64,000 nucleotides of DNA from Bordetella genomosp. 12 (GTDB lineage: Bacteria > Pseudomonadota > Gammaproteobacteria > Burkholderiales > Burkholderiaceae_B). The stretch spans positions 868,001 through 932,000 of the forward strand of contig NZ_NEVU01000001.1 of NCBI RefSeq assembly GCF_002261355.1, in the 5' to 3' direction. The notes below the pieces were generated by a model that was given only the letters and a program-made list of their open reading frames with translations, made no database searches and had not been told where the DNA came from. Shown here in pieces: positions 8,255 through 16,691 of this stretch. How positions within the stretch are numbered: the stretch's first letter is position 1; each line of letters starts with the position of its first letter. The translations under genes were made by a program, and so were the position numbers.

Positions 8255-8736
8255 CCGCGCGCTGGCGCTTTGCCGAAAAGCTCGGCCGACAGGGCATCCA
8301 CTTCTTCGCTGGTGTAATCGCTGCTGGCCATGAGACGTTCGAGCAGGCCCTCCAGGGCCACCTGTTCGACGGCGCTGAAGTCGCGCAGCGCATGGCTCTG
8401 CACCCGCAAGACGATGCGCATGCCGGCCTCGCAACTGCGCTCGCCGGCCGCCGTCAGCCGGTAGCGCGTGGCGCGGCCGTCGCTCGGATCCGGCATGGCT
8501 TCGACCAGGCCGAGCTCGCGCAACTTGAGCAAGGAGCGGCCGGTCTGCACCGGGCTCAGGAGCATGTCGCGGCCGATCTCGGTGGAGATGCTCTGGCCGG
8601 CGTCCTTCAGTTTGACGAGCACGCGCCATTCGAGCGCCCGTATGCCCAGGTGGCGGGCGAAAAGGTCTTCGGCCAGTCCCAGGATGGACTCAGCCACTCT
8701 TCGCACACGGTAGGCGGTCAGGCGTTTGAATTGCAT
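8245..8736 (-). CDS. MarR-family transcriptional regulator
   Basis: 163 aa, the usual MarR length, with the winged helix in the middle (EWRVLVKLKDAGQSISTEIG, then LLSPVQTGRSLLKLRELGLVE and the wing DPSDGRATRYRLTAAG). Such proteins bind short inverted repeats as dimers and release them on binding an aromatic or phenolic ligand. Identical 8-bp arms TATTATCA/TGATAATA lie on both sides of this gene: one site 82 bases upstream of its own start and one in the next divergent promoter. It therefore probably represses itself, the cupin gene, the SDR and the MFS/SDR operon. Confidence 0.9.
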   Translation of the reverse strand: MQFKRLTAYRVRRVAESILGLAEDLFARHLGIRALEWRVLVKLKDAGQSISTEIGRDMLLSPVQTGRSLLKLRELGLVEAMPDPSDGRATRYRLTAAGERSCEAGMRIVLRVQSHALRDFSAVEQVALEGLLERLMASSDYTSEEVDALSAELFGKAPARGQA

Positions 8737-8817
8737 GGGTCGTTTGAAGGCAGCAGGGATGCCGAAATTCTATGCTATCCGGATGCGGCCGCCGGGCAGC
8801 GATAGCGTGCGGCCAAG

Positions 8818-8835
8818 TATTATCATATGATAATA
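8818..8835. promoter_or_regulatory. MarR-type operator, copy 2
   Basis: TATTATCA-TA-TGATAATA is a perfect 18-bp palindrome in the divergent region between marR (start 8736) and the bicupin gene (start 8862), only 26 bases before the latter's ATG. It differs from the copy at 7358-7375 only at one of the two central bases. Confidence 0.78.
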
Positions 8836-8861
8836 AAAACAAAGACCTTATCGGAGACAAC

Positions 8862-9731
8862 ATGCACACCACCACGGAGCGCGCCGCGCCCAGCCTGCGC
8901 GAAGCGGGCATTTACGTTTATGACGTCGCGGAAAACAGCTGGCAAGGCGTGGGCAAGGCGGGGCTGGCCCAGAAGGTCGTGCGCCGCGACGAACGTACCG
9001 GCCATTCGTTCGGCTTTATGTCTTTCGACACGCTCACCCGCACCGGTGTGCATCAGCATCTGGGCAATGCCTTCAGCTATTTTCTGTCTGGCGGCCTGAC
9101 CGACTATCAGGGCACGGCCGTCATGGGCGAGCTGGGGATCAACTTTCCCGGCTCGACGCATGACGCCATCGCCTATCTGCCGACGCTGACGGTCGGCCGG
9201 ATGGAAGGCCCGGTCGCCTACGGGGCCGATGTTCAGCACAGTCTGCACGCGGGAAATCGCCATACGGAATTCGAGAACGAGTTTCCCGAGCACCTGCCCG
9301 ACCTGAACATCATGCTGACCAGCGTGGCGGTGACGGGCACCCGCGTGGCGGGGCTGACGCGCCGGCTGGTGTACGACTACGCGCACACGCCGCATCAACG
9401 CCGCATGACGCAATTGATGCTGCTGCCGGGCACGAAGATTCCCGCGCATCGATTGACGGCCTTGATCGATCTGTATGTGCTGGGCGGCGACGTGACGTTT
9501 CGCGCCAACGGGCGCAGCGCCCACGCCAAGGCCGGGGACTTTGTCGTGATGGAGCCGGACACTCAAGTGGTGTTCGAGTCTCGTTATGGAGCCAGTCTTC
9601 TGCTCTGGGCCGATGGCCCATCGATCTGGGAAGACGGGCCGGTCAGTCCGGAGTTGTATGGGTTCACCTCCGCGCATGGCGACCCCTTGCGGTTTGCCAA
9701 TCGCGCGCCGTCGGTGCTGACCCGGCGTTGA
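8862..9731 (+). CDS. Bicupin protein, possible ring- or diketone-cleaving dioxygenase
   Basis: 289 aa from the ATG at 8862, which follows a CGGAGAC ribosome binding site; the upstream in-frame extension runs into the operator. Two cupin halves are visible. The first has a His64-x-His66 pair and His100, a plausible metal triad, though the Glu of the standard cupin motif is absent. The second (PAHRLTALIDLYVLGG, then a GDFVVMEPDTQ turn) has only one of the usual ligands and is probably structural. Distant resemblance to 2,4'-dihydroxyacetophenone dioxygenase/ChrR-type cupins is my impression only. Its place under the MarR operator suggests a catabolic enzyme. Confidence 0.7.
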   Translation: MHTTTERAAPSLREAGIYVYDVAENSWQGVGKAGLAQKVVRRDERTGHSFGFMSFDTLTRTGVHQHLGNAFSYFLSGGLTDYQGTAVMGELGINFPGSTHDAIAYLPTLTVGRMEGPVAYGADVQHSLHAGNRHTEFENEFPEHLPDLNIMLTSVAVTGTRVAGLTRRLVYDYAHTPHQRRMTQLMLLPGTKIPAHRLTALIDLYVLGGDVTFRANGRSAHAKAGDFVVMEPDTQVVFESRYGASLLLWADGPSIWEDGPVSPELYGFTSAHGDPLRFANRAPSVLTRR

Positions 9732-9758
9732 GCAAGCGCTCCTGGCGCGCGGGGCCGC

Positions 9759-10685
9759 TCAGGCCGATGCGGCCAGGGCAATCAGAATGTCGCGCAGTTC
9801 GGTGGTGGCTGGCGCCGCCGGCGTGCCTTTGCGCGTGATCACGCCAAAGGGAGAGAGCGTCAGGCCCAGCCGGATGGGCAGTATCGATACCGCATCGCCC
9901 TGCGCCTCGACGACCGGCCGGGGCAGCACCGCCACCATGTCCGCATGCCTGACCAGATTGAGCGTGGCGTAAATGGAGGCGGTCTCCACGACATTGGTGG
10001 GCAGGCGCAGGCCGGCATCCGCGAATGCTTTGCCCAGCAGGGTGCGCGTGGGGGTGGGTTGCGGTTGCAGCAGCCAGGGCAGTTCGACCAGGCTGGCCAG
10101 GGTGGTCGCGTTTTGCGCCGGGTGGCCTTTGCGCACGAAGATGCACAGCGCCTCTTCGGTCAGGGGCGCGAAGTCGAACTCCACTTGATGGATATCCTGG
10201 GAAAAGCGGCCGATCACCATGTCGTACTCATTCTTGCGCAGATCTTCCAGCAGACGGTCGCTGGAGGATTCGATCAGCTTGACGGTCAGCAGCGGCCGGC
10301 GCTTTTTGAGTTGATCGATACCCGCGGGAATGATCCAGGTGTGGGCCGCCATGATGGCGCCCACCGTCAGCGTGCCGGCGCCGCCGTGGTCCAGTTCCTG
10401 CAAGTCTTCGCCAAAGCGTAAGGTCTCCTGCAGTATCCGGTGCGCGTAGCGGGCGACGAACTCGCCCAGTGGATTGATGCGTATCGATTGCGCCGTGCGC
10501 GTGAACAACTGCACCCCCAAGACCTCTTCCAGATCCTGCAGCATTTTGGTGGCGGCCGGCTGCGAGATCGCCAGCATGTCGGCCGATCGGCGCAGGCTTT
10601 GCGTTTGCGCCAGGGCGTCCATGAGGCGCAGATGGCGAAGCTTGAGCCGTGCAAGGAGGCGGGAGTGATCCGGGCTGGCGGTCAT
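9759..10685 (-). CDS. LysR-family regulator (GbpR-like)
   Basis: 308 aa: N-terminal winged HTH (SLRRSADMLAISQPAATKMLQDLEEVLGVQLFTRT, ~30-64) and a periplasmic-binding-like effector domain with the C-terminal PFGVITRKGTP stretch characteristic of the galactose-binding-protein-regulator (GbpR) branch, which senses sugars and sugar acids. It is transcribed divergently from the ACS-type MFS at 10853 with a 167-base spacer. A second regulator of the same type (13415-14353, ending in PYGIVTRKGTP) sits on the other side of the MFS/dehydratase pair. It probably controls 10853-13352. Confidence 0.9.
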   Translation of the reverse strand: MTASPDHSRLLARLKLRHLRLMDALAQTQSLRRSADMLAISQPAATKMLQDLEEVLGVQLFTRTAQSIRINPLGEFVARYAHRILQETLRFGEDLQELDHGGAGTLTVGAIMAAHTWIIPAGIDQLKKRRPLLTVKLIESSSDRLLEDLRKNEYDMVIGRFSQDIHQVEFDFAPLTEEALCIFVRKGHPAQNATTLASLVELPWLLQPQPTPTRTLLGKAFADAGLRLPTNVVETASIYATLNLVRHADMVAVLPRPVVEAQGDAVSILPIRLGLTLSPFGVITRKGTPAAPATTELRDILIALAASA

Positions 10686-10852
10686 GGCGGGATGAGATTT
10701 CTATCTGGTTATCAACTATGAATAAAAATTCAATTTCGCACAAGCTTGGTCGTCCCTAGGATGCCTATGCCCTGCGCCGTGGCCGATGACTGCCGCGGTC
10801 CGGGTCTCTAATACGAACGAACGGGCCCTGAGAAAGGCTCCTAGGAGACAAC

Positions 10853-12139
10853 ATGACTTCCGAGTCGCCCGCACTGGCTAGCGCCGTGCGCAAAGCAAGC
10901 ATCCGGCTGCTGCCGTTTCTCATGCTGATGTACGTCATGGCGTTTCTTGACAGGGCCAACGTTGGCTTTGCCAAGCAGGCGCTGCAGGCCGACACCGGCA
11001 TTTCCAACGCCGCCTTCGCCTTCGGCGCCGGGATCTTTTTCATCGGCTACGCCATTTTCGAACTGCCGAGCAACCTGATCCTGGCGCGAGTCGGCGCCAA
11101 GGCCTGGCTGTGCCGCATCATGGTGAGCTGGGGTGTCGTGGCCACGGCGATGATGTTCGCGTCCAATGAGCCCACTTTCTACATCCTGCGTTTCTTGCTG
11201 GGTGCGGCCGAGGCCGGGTTCTTTCCGGGCATCATCCTCTATCTCACCTATTGGTTCCCGGAGCGCCACCGTGCGCGGGCCATCGGCGTCTTCTACTTTG
11301 CGATTCCGGTCTCGCTGACGTTCGGCAGCGTGCTCTCGGGCTATCTGCTCGATCTGGACGGCCTGGCCAGCATGGCCGGCTGGAAGTGGATGTTCATGGT
11401 GCAGGGGCTGCTGACGGTGGCCGTGGGCATCTGGGCGTATTTCCACCTGGATAACCGGCCGGCAGAAGCGAGCTGGCTTACGGCCGCCGAGAAGCGGGAT
11501 CTGCAGGCGCGGCTCGATAGCGAAGACCAGCGCAAGTCCGCGCATGGCGCGGCCACCACGCTGAAGTCCGTCTTCAACAAGACGGTGGTGCTGCTGACCG
11601 TCGTGTTCTTCTTTGTGCAGATCGCCGTCTATGGCCTGATCTTTTCCTTTCCGTCGATCATCTCGCAGATGATGGGCGAGAAGATCGGCCTGCGGGTCGG
11701 CCTGGTGGCCGCGGTGCCGTGGATCATCGCGATGATCGCCACCTATTACGTGACCCGTTGGTCCGACCGCAGCGGCGTGCGCAAACCCCTGATCGTCGGC
11801 ATGTACCTGGCCCTGGGCATCAGTCTGGCCGTCTCCACCGCGGTGACGCCGGTCATGGGTTTCATCGCCTTGTGCGTGGCCGCCATCGGTTACTTCTGCG
11901 CCACCCCCATTCTCTGGACGCACATCACCTTGCAACTGCGCGGCACCGCCGCGGCCGGTGGCATCGCGCTGATCAATTCCCTGGGCAATCTGGGCGGCTT
12001 CGTGGCGCCCAATCTCAAGACCTGGGCCGAGGCCAGCAGTGGGCTGCCCAGCCTTGGCATGGGGGTCATGGGGGTGACGGCGCTGCTGAGCGCGCTGGTT
12101 CTTCTTTCGGTCGGCCGCAAGCGCGCCGTCGCGGCCTGA
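10853..12139 (+). CDS. MFS transporter, ACS family (sugar-acid type)
   Basis: 428 aa with twelve hydrophobic segments. ACS signatures are [19 protein letters not shown] near the start, [20 protein letters not shown] and [22 protein letters not shown]. The ATG at 10853 follows TAGGAGAC. It is 37 bases upstream of an acid-sugar dehydratase of the enolase superfamily, probably one transcript. ACS members that travel with such dehydratases import hexuronates, galactonate, rhamnonate and similar anions, so a sugar acid is the likely cargo. It is related to, but clearly distinct from, the ACS transporter at 6016. Confidence 0.88.
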   Translation: MTSESPALASAVRKASIRLLPFLMLMYVMAFLDRANVGFAKQALQADTGISNAAFAFGAGIFFIGYAIFELPSNLILARVGAKAWLCRIMVSWGVVATAMMFASNEPTFYILRFLLGAAEAGFFPGIILYLTYWFPERHRARAIGVFYFAIPVSLTFGSVLSGYLLDLDGLASMAGWKWMFMVQGLLTVAVGIWAYFHLDNRPAEASWLTAAEKRDLQARLDSEDQRKSAHGAATTLKSVFNKTVVLLTVVFFFVQIAVYGLIFSFPSIISQMMGEKIGLRVGLVAAVPWIIAMIATYYVTRWSDRSGVRKPLIVGMYLALGISLAVSTAVTPVMGFIALCVAAIGYFCATPILWTHITLQLRGTAAAGGIALINSLGNLGGFVAPNLKTWAEASSGLPSLGMGVMGVTALLSALVLLSVGRKRAVAA

Positions 12140-12176
12140 CCCCTTCTTTCGATCAATAGACAAGGCATACATCATC

Positions 12177-13352
12177 GTGAAAATCACCCGAGTCCGCACC
12201 CGCGTCATGGAGTGGAAAGGCAAGACCGTCGCCCCGCAGGCCCACTTCTGCACCAACGCCAGCGATCTGCTGTTCGAAAATGGCGATGCCATGGGGTCCT
12301 TCCGCTTCCACGGTTGGCTGGTGGTGGAAATCGAGACCGACACGGGGCTGGTCGGCATCGGAAACTGCGCGCTCGCGCCACGGATCGCCAAACAGATCAT
12401 CGATCAGTATCTGGCGCCGGTGGTGCTGAACCAGGACCCTTTCGACAACGAGTATCTCTGGCAGAAAATGTACCGCCGCACCCTGGCCTGGGGGCGCCGC
12501 GGCATCGGCATGGCGGCGATCTCGGCCATCGACATCGCGCTGTGGGATCTGATGGGCAAGGCCGTGGGCAAGCCGGTGTTCAAGTTGCTGGGCGGGCGCA
12601 CCAAGGAGCGTATTGAGTGCTATGCCTCCAAGCTCTACGCCAATGACGATATCGACAAGTTCCTCGACGAGGCGCGCGGCTACCTGGAGCAGGGCTTCAC
12701 CAGCATGAAGATGCGCTTTGGTTATGGGCCCAAGGATGGCCCGCAAGGCGTGCAGAAGAATCTGCGGCAGGCGCGCGCGCTGCGCGATCTGGTCGGCGAT
12801 GGCGTGGACATCATGTTCGAATGCTATATGGGCTGGAACCTGGACTACGCCAAGCGCATGCTGCCGCGCCTGGCCGAGCTGCGGCCCCGCTGGCTCGAAG
12901 AGCCCGTCATCGCCGACGACATCGAAGGCTATGTCGAACTGAAGAAGCAGAACCTGGTGCCGATTTCGGGCGGCGAGCATGAGTTCACCGTGCAGGGCTT
13001 CCGCGATCTCATCGAACGCCGCGCGATCGATGTCATCCAGTACGACACCAACCGCGTCGGCGGGATAACGGTGGCGCAGAAGATCAACGCCATTGCCGAG
13101 GCCTGGAGTGTGCCGGTCATTCCGCACGCGGGTCAGATGCACAACTACCATCTCACCATGGCGTCCACGGCCAGCCCCATGGCCGAGTTCTTCCCGGTCT
13201 TCGATGTGGAGGCGGGCAATGAACTCTTCTACTACATTTTTGAAGGTGATCCCGAACCGCAGGGCGGCTATCTGCAGCTGGATGACGATCTGCCCGGCCT
13301 GGGCTTGACGCTGTCCACGCGCCATCTGGAGCACTTCAATATCATCGAATAG
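12177..13352 (+). CDS. Enolase-superfamily acid-sugar dehydratase (rhamnonate dehydratase-like)
   Basis: 391 aa from a GTG at 12177, which keeps the first strand of the capping domain (KITRVRTRV). The C-terminal barrel holds the signatures of the mandelate racemase/L-rhamnonate dehydratase group: Lys178 in the KMR motif, metal ligands Glu215, Glu241 and Glu267 (FECYMGW, LEEPV, GGEHEF), and a catalytic His317 in [11 protein letters not shown]. Family members remove water from an aldonate to give the 2-keto-3-deoxy acid. AraD1 and a semialdehyde dehydrogenase encoded 6 kb away could process a pentonate product onward. The exact stereochemistry of the substrate cannot be told. Confidence 0.87.
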   Translation: MKITRVRTRVMEWKGKTVAPQAHFCTNASDLLFENGDAMGSFRFHGWLVVEIETDTGLVGIGNCALAPRIAKQIIDQYLAPVVLNQDPFDNEYLWQKMYRRTLAWGRRGIGMAAISAIDIALWDLMGKAVGKPVFKLLGGRTKERIECYASKLYANDDIDKFLDEARGYLEQGFTSMKMRFGYGPKDGPQGVQKNLRQARALRDLVGDGVDIMFECYMGWNLDYAKRMLPRLAELRPRWLEEPVIADDIEGYVELKKQNLVPISGGEHEFTVQGFRDLIERRAIDVIQYDTNRVGGITVAQKINAIAEAWSVPVIPHAGQMHNYHLTMASTASPMAEFFPVFDVEAGNELFYYIFEGDPEPQGGYLQLDDDLPGLGLTLSTRHLEHFNIIE

Positions 13353-13364
13353 GCCTCGGGAAAA

Positions 13365-13396
13365 CAGAGTCGGCCGCCTTCGGGAGGACGACTCTG
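13365..13396. terminator. Bidirectional hairpin between dehydratase and lysR
   Basis: CAGAGTCG (13365-13372) pairs with CGACTCTG (13389-13396), and a short CCT/AGG stem sits inside it. The element fills the 62-base gap between the converging dehydratase and LysR genes and probably ends both transcripts. Confidence 0.5.
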
Positions 13397-13414
13397 CACG
13401 CTGCCAGTCGGGGT

Positions 13415-14353
13415 TTACGTTACGGCAAGCGTTGCCTGCAGGCAAGCGTCGGTAAACCGTTGCATGACCGGGCTGATGGGTGTGCCCTTGCGGGTCACGA
13501 TGCCGTAGGGGTCGGCCTGCCGGCGGATGCGCACGGGCAGCACCGTGACCAGTTTGCGAGCGCTCATGTAGTCGGCCACGCTATTGGGCATGACGGCGAT
13601 GAGGTTTTCGTACTCGCCCAGGAACGTGGTGGTGGCGAAGGTGGAGTCGGTTTCGATGACGCTGACAGGGAAGTCGATACCGGCATCGACAAACTCTTCT
13701 TCCAGCAAACGGCGCATGGGCATTTGCGGCGGAAACACGAGCCAGCGGCAGCCTGCCAGGTCTTGCAGTTTCAGCTTGCGACGCTTGGCCAGCGGGCTTT
13801 TCGGCCCCACGACGAGCAGCAAATGCTCCGGATTGAGCGGCGTGAAGTCGTAGGCGTTGGAATGCGGGCTGACGCTCGGGCGTGCAATGGCGAGATCGAT
13901 GAGCCGTTGGTCGAGCATGCGCAGGAGATTGGCGCTGGTCCCCTCGGATACCTCGAGCGAGAGTTCGGGGTAGCTCTGGTGCAGGGCCGCGACGGCCGAG
14001 CTCAGCACGACCGGGACGGCGCCCATGACGGCCCCGACCGACAGCCGCACGCCGGCGCCGCTCAGGATCTGCGCCATTTCATTGCGGATGGCGGTGACTT
14101 CGGCCCGCAGTCTCAAGGCGCCGCGGATGATGCTGCGCCCCAGTTCGTTGGGCTCCATGCCTTTGGATGAGCGATTGAACAGCTGGGCGCCGAACATGGT
14201 TTCGATTTCGCGCAGCGCCTTGGTGGCCGCCGGCTGCGACACACCGATGCGATCGGCCGCCTTGCTCAGCGATCCCGTGTCATCCAGTGCGACGAGCAGC
14301 GCCAGATGCGCGCCGCGCAAGCGCCGCAGGATGTGCGAAATGCTGGGGATCAT
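13415..14353 (-). CDS. LysR-family regulator (GbpR-like) of the Liv-type/AraD1 module
   Basis: 312 aa from the ATG at 14353, preceded by AGAGGAG at eight bases; an in-frame extension to 14536 would run through the divergent promoter and is rejected. N-terminal HTH (GSLSKAADRIGVSQPAATKALREIE, ~27-50) and an effector domain ending in PYGIVTRKGTP. A perfect ATAACC-TAC-GGTTAT element lies 28 bases upstream of its start, in the region shared with the divergent ABC importer, and a near copy precedes AraD1. It is a paralog of the regulator at 9759. Confidence 0.9.
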   Translation of the reverse strand: MIPSISHILRRLRGAHLALLVALDDTGSLSKAADRIGVSQPAATKALREIETMFGAQLFNRSSKGMEPNELGRSIIRGALRLRAEVTAIRNEMAQILSGAGVRLSVGAVMGAVPVVLSSAVAALHQSYPELSLEVSEGTSANLLRMLDQRLIDLAIARPSVSPHSNAYDFTPLNPEHLLLVVGPKSPLAKRRKLKLQDLAGCRWLVFPPQMPMRRLLEEEFVDAGIDFPVSVIETDSTFATTTFLGEYENLIAVMPNSVADYMSARKLVTVLPVRIRRQADPYGIVTRKGTPISPVMQRFTDACLQATLAVT

Positions 14354-14380
14354 GGCGCCGCTCCTCTGAGAGAGCGAAGC

Positions 14381-14395
14381 ATAACCTACGGTTAT
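14381..14395. promoter_or_regulatory. LysR T-N11-A box, copy 1
   Basis: ATAACC-TAC-GGTTAT has perfect 6-bp arms and fits the T-N11-A rule for LysR-family boxes. It lies 28 bases upstream of the lysR start (14353) and about 175 bases upstream of the ABC receptor start (14571), suiting both autoregulation and divergent control. A copy with 13 of 15 matches is at 19395-19409. Confidence 0.7.
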
Positions 14396-14570
14396 TGCCG
14401 TATCCAATCTTTTCATTTTCTCAAGATCGTTGGCGCTCCTACAGTCTCGTTGATCCCGGCCCGGACCTCGGTAAGGACCCGAGCCGGCTCGTTCGGTTTC
14501 CCGGCCCCGGCCTGATGCAGGCCGTCGTTGCCACATCGCGCGTCAATAAAACTTATTCAGGAGACAAACC

Positions 14571-15779
14571 ATGGGCTTTGCTGTCAAGCGTCTTGGCATT
14601 GCCGCGGCCGTCGCGGCGGCCTTTCTCAGCCCCTTGGCCGCCCACGCCGCCAAGGACGTCGTGCGCATCGGGTTCATCACGGATATGTCCGGGGTGTATT
14701 CCGATTTCGATGGTCCGGGAGGCGTCGAGGCCATCCGCATGGCGATCGCCGACATGGGCGGAAGCGTCAACGGCAAGAAGATCGAGCTGGTCACGGCAGA
14801 CCATCAGAACAAGGCCGACATCGCGGCCAGCAAGGCGCGCGAATGGTTCGACCAGCAGGACCTCGATCTGCTGATCGGCGGGACCAATTCTTCGGCGACC
14901 CTGGCGATGGCCAAGATCGCCGGGGAGAAGAAGAAGGTGTTCATCTCCGCCGGCTCCGGGACCACCCGGATGACCAACGAGGAGTGCAACCCCTATAGCG
15001 TGCAGTATGTCTATGACACCGCTGCCGCCGCCCGCGTGGCGGGCAACGCGATCGCCAAGCAGGGCGGCAAGAGCTGGTTCTATATCACGGCCGATGTGGC
15101 TTTTGGCACGTCGTTGGAGAAAGAGCTGGCGGACACGGTGAAGGCCAATGGCGGCACGGTGATCGGCAGCGTGCGTCACCCGCTGGGGATGGCCGATTTC
15201 GCATCCTTGCTGCTTCAGGCGCAAAGCTCCAAAGCGCAGGTGCTGGGACTTGCGACCGGCGGAGGCGATCTGATCAACGCAATCAAATCGGCCAGCGAGT
15301 TCGGCATCAACAAAAAGATGCAGATTGCCGCGCCTCTGATGCTGATCACGGACATTCACGCTTTGGGCCTGAAGCAGACGCAGGGCTTTTATTACACCGA
15401 CGGCTGGTACTGGGACCAGTCGCCGGAATCCCGCGCCTGGGCCAAACGTTACTTCGAGAAAATGAAGAAAATGCCCTCGATGTACCAGGCGGGCGATGCG
15501 TCGGCGGCGATGCATTATCTGAAGGCCGTGCAAGCCGTCGGTGATACGGACGCCGACAAGGTCATGGCGAAAATGCGCGAGATGCCGGTGGAGGATTTCT
15601 TCGCCAAAGGCGGCGTGATTCGTCCGGACGGGCGGATGGTGCACGACATGTTCCTGATGCAGGTCAAGGAGCCCGCTGAGTCGAAGTATCCCTGGGACTA
15701 CGCCAAGCTGGTCCAGACCGTGCCCGGGAGCCAGGCCTTCATGACCAAGGCGGAATCGAGCTGCCAGTACTGGAAGTGA
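14571..15779 (+). CDS. HAAT-type ABC transporter substrate-binding protein
   Basis: 402 aa. A Sec signal peptide (VKRLGIAAAVAAAFLSPLAAHA) with cleavage near residue 26 precedes a type I periplasmic-binding fold of the branched-chain amino-acid receptor family (VRIGFITDMSG…, then the TTRMTNEECNPYS and FYYTDGWYW stretches). The ATG follows TTCAGGAGA. Four more components of the importer follow. Members of this receptor family bind amino acids but also urea, aromatic acids and short carboxylates. The surrounding LysR box and the downstream pentonate enzymes suggest a sugar-acid or related carboxylate here; this is inference. Confidence 0.85.
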   Translation: MGFAVKRLGIAAAVAAAFLSPLAAHAAKDVVRIGFITDMSGVYSDFDGPGGVEAIRMAIADMGGSVNGKKIELVTADHQNKADIAASKAREWFDQQDLDLLIGGTNSSATLAMAKIAGEKKKVFISAGSGTTRMTNEECNPYSVQYVYDTAAAARVAGNAIAKQGGKSWFYITADVAFGTSLEKELADTVKANGGTVIGSVRHPLGMADFASLLLQAQSSKAQVLGLATGGGDLINAIKSASEFGINKKMQIAAPLMLITDIHALGLKQTQGFYYTDGWYWDQSPESRAWAKRYFEKMKKMPSMYQAGDASAAMHYLKAVQAVGDTDADKVMAKMREMPVEDFFAKGGVIRPDGRMVHDMFLMQVKEPAESKYPWDYAKLVQTVPGSQAFMTKAESSCQYWK

Positions 15780-15820
15780 TCGCCTAGCGGCGCCCTGGCG
15801 CGCCTGCGGTCTCTCTTATC

Positions 15821-15845
15821 CGGCGCCCGGTTCCGGGCGCCGTTT
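15821..15845 (+). terminator. Strong hairpin with T-rich tail between receptor and ATPase genes
   Basis: CGGCGCCCGG (15821-15830) and CCGGGCGCCG (15833-15842) are perfect 10-bp complements around TT, followed by TTTCT. It sits 41 bases after the receptor stop and 75 bases before livG. Such elements usually let part of the transcripts stop, or protect the receptor mRNA, so that the binding protein is made in excess over the membrane parts. Confidence 0.65.
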
Positions 15846-15919
15846 CTACCCCTGCCTGCCCATTGCATCACCGCGCATGGTGAGGGCAACGCACGGCAGT
15901 TCATAACGAGTGCATCACG

Positions 15920-16690
15920 ATGAGCGACTTCATCCTCGAGACGCGCGAACTCTCGAAGGAGTTCAAGGGTTTCACGGCGGTCAGCCAGGTAAATCTGCGG
16001 GTCCGGCGCGGCTCCATCCACGCCCTGATCGGTCCGAACGGGGCCGGCAAGACGACCTGCTTCAATCTGCTGACAAAATTCCTGGTTCCTTCGAAAGGCA
16101 CCATCGTTTTCAACGGGGTGGACATCACCGCCGAGCGGCCTTCGCAGATAGCGCGACGGGGCATCATCCGCTCGTTTCAGATTTCGGCCGTGTTTCCGCA
16201 GTTGACGGTGCTGGAGAACGTGCGCCTGGGACTGCAGCGGCAGCTGGGCGTCTCCTATCACTTCTGGCGCAGCGACCGGATACTGCGCCAGCTTCACGGC
16301 CGTGCGCTGGAGTTGTTGTCCGAGGTGGGCCTGGAGGCGATGGCCGACGAGCGCACCGTCAATCTCTCCTATGGACACAAACGCGCGCTCGAAATCGCCA
16401 CCACCCTGGCCATGGAACCTGAGCTCATGCTTCTGGACGAACCCACTCAAGGCATGGGTCACGAGGATGTCGATCGGGTCACCCGCTTGATCAAGAAAGT
16501 CTCCGCCGGCAGGACCATATTGATGGTCGAACACAATATGAAGGTGGTCTCGACCATCGCCGACTGCATCACGGTGCTGCAACGCGGGGCCGTGCTGGCC
16601 GAAGGGCCATATGCGGATGTGTCGCGCAATGCGCAGGTGATGGAGGCCTACATGGGAACATCGGCCGCGGTTTTGCAGGGGGCGCACTGA
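15920..16690 (+). CDS. ABC transporter ATP-binding protein, LivG type
   Basis: 256 aa. Walker A GPNGAGKTT at residues 38-46, Q-loop in IIRSFQIS, signature LSYGHKRALEIA, Walker B LMLLDEPTQG and switch His in MVEHNM; all key catalytic residues are present. It energises the HAAT-type importer together with the neighbouring LivF-like ATPase. Weak ribosome binding site. It is followed by livF after a single base. Confidence 0.9.
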   Translation: MSDFILETRELSKEFKGFTAVSQVNLRVRRGSIHALIGPNGAGKTTCFNLLTKFLVPSKGTIVFNGVDITAERPSQIARRGIIRSFQISAVFPQLTVLENVRLGLQRQLGVSYHFWRSDRILRQLHGRALELLSEVGLEAMADERTVNLSYGHKRALEIATTLAMEPELMLLDEPTQGMGHEDVDRVTRLIKKVSAGRTILMVEHNMKVVSTIADCITVLQRGAVLAEGPYADVSRNAQVMEAYMGTSAAVLQGAH

Positions 16691-16691
16691 G

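Noticed and set aside
10709-10725. TTAT-N9-ATAA dyad between lysR (9759-10685) and the MFS gene
   Set aside because: Only 4-bp A/T arms, expected by chance in this A/T-rich promoter. A GGTTAT half-site at 10707-10712 matches one arm of the other LysR box, but the partner arm is missing.
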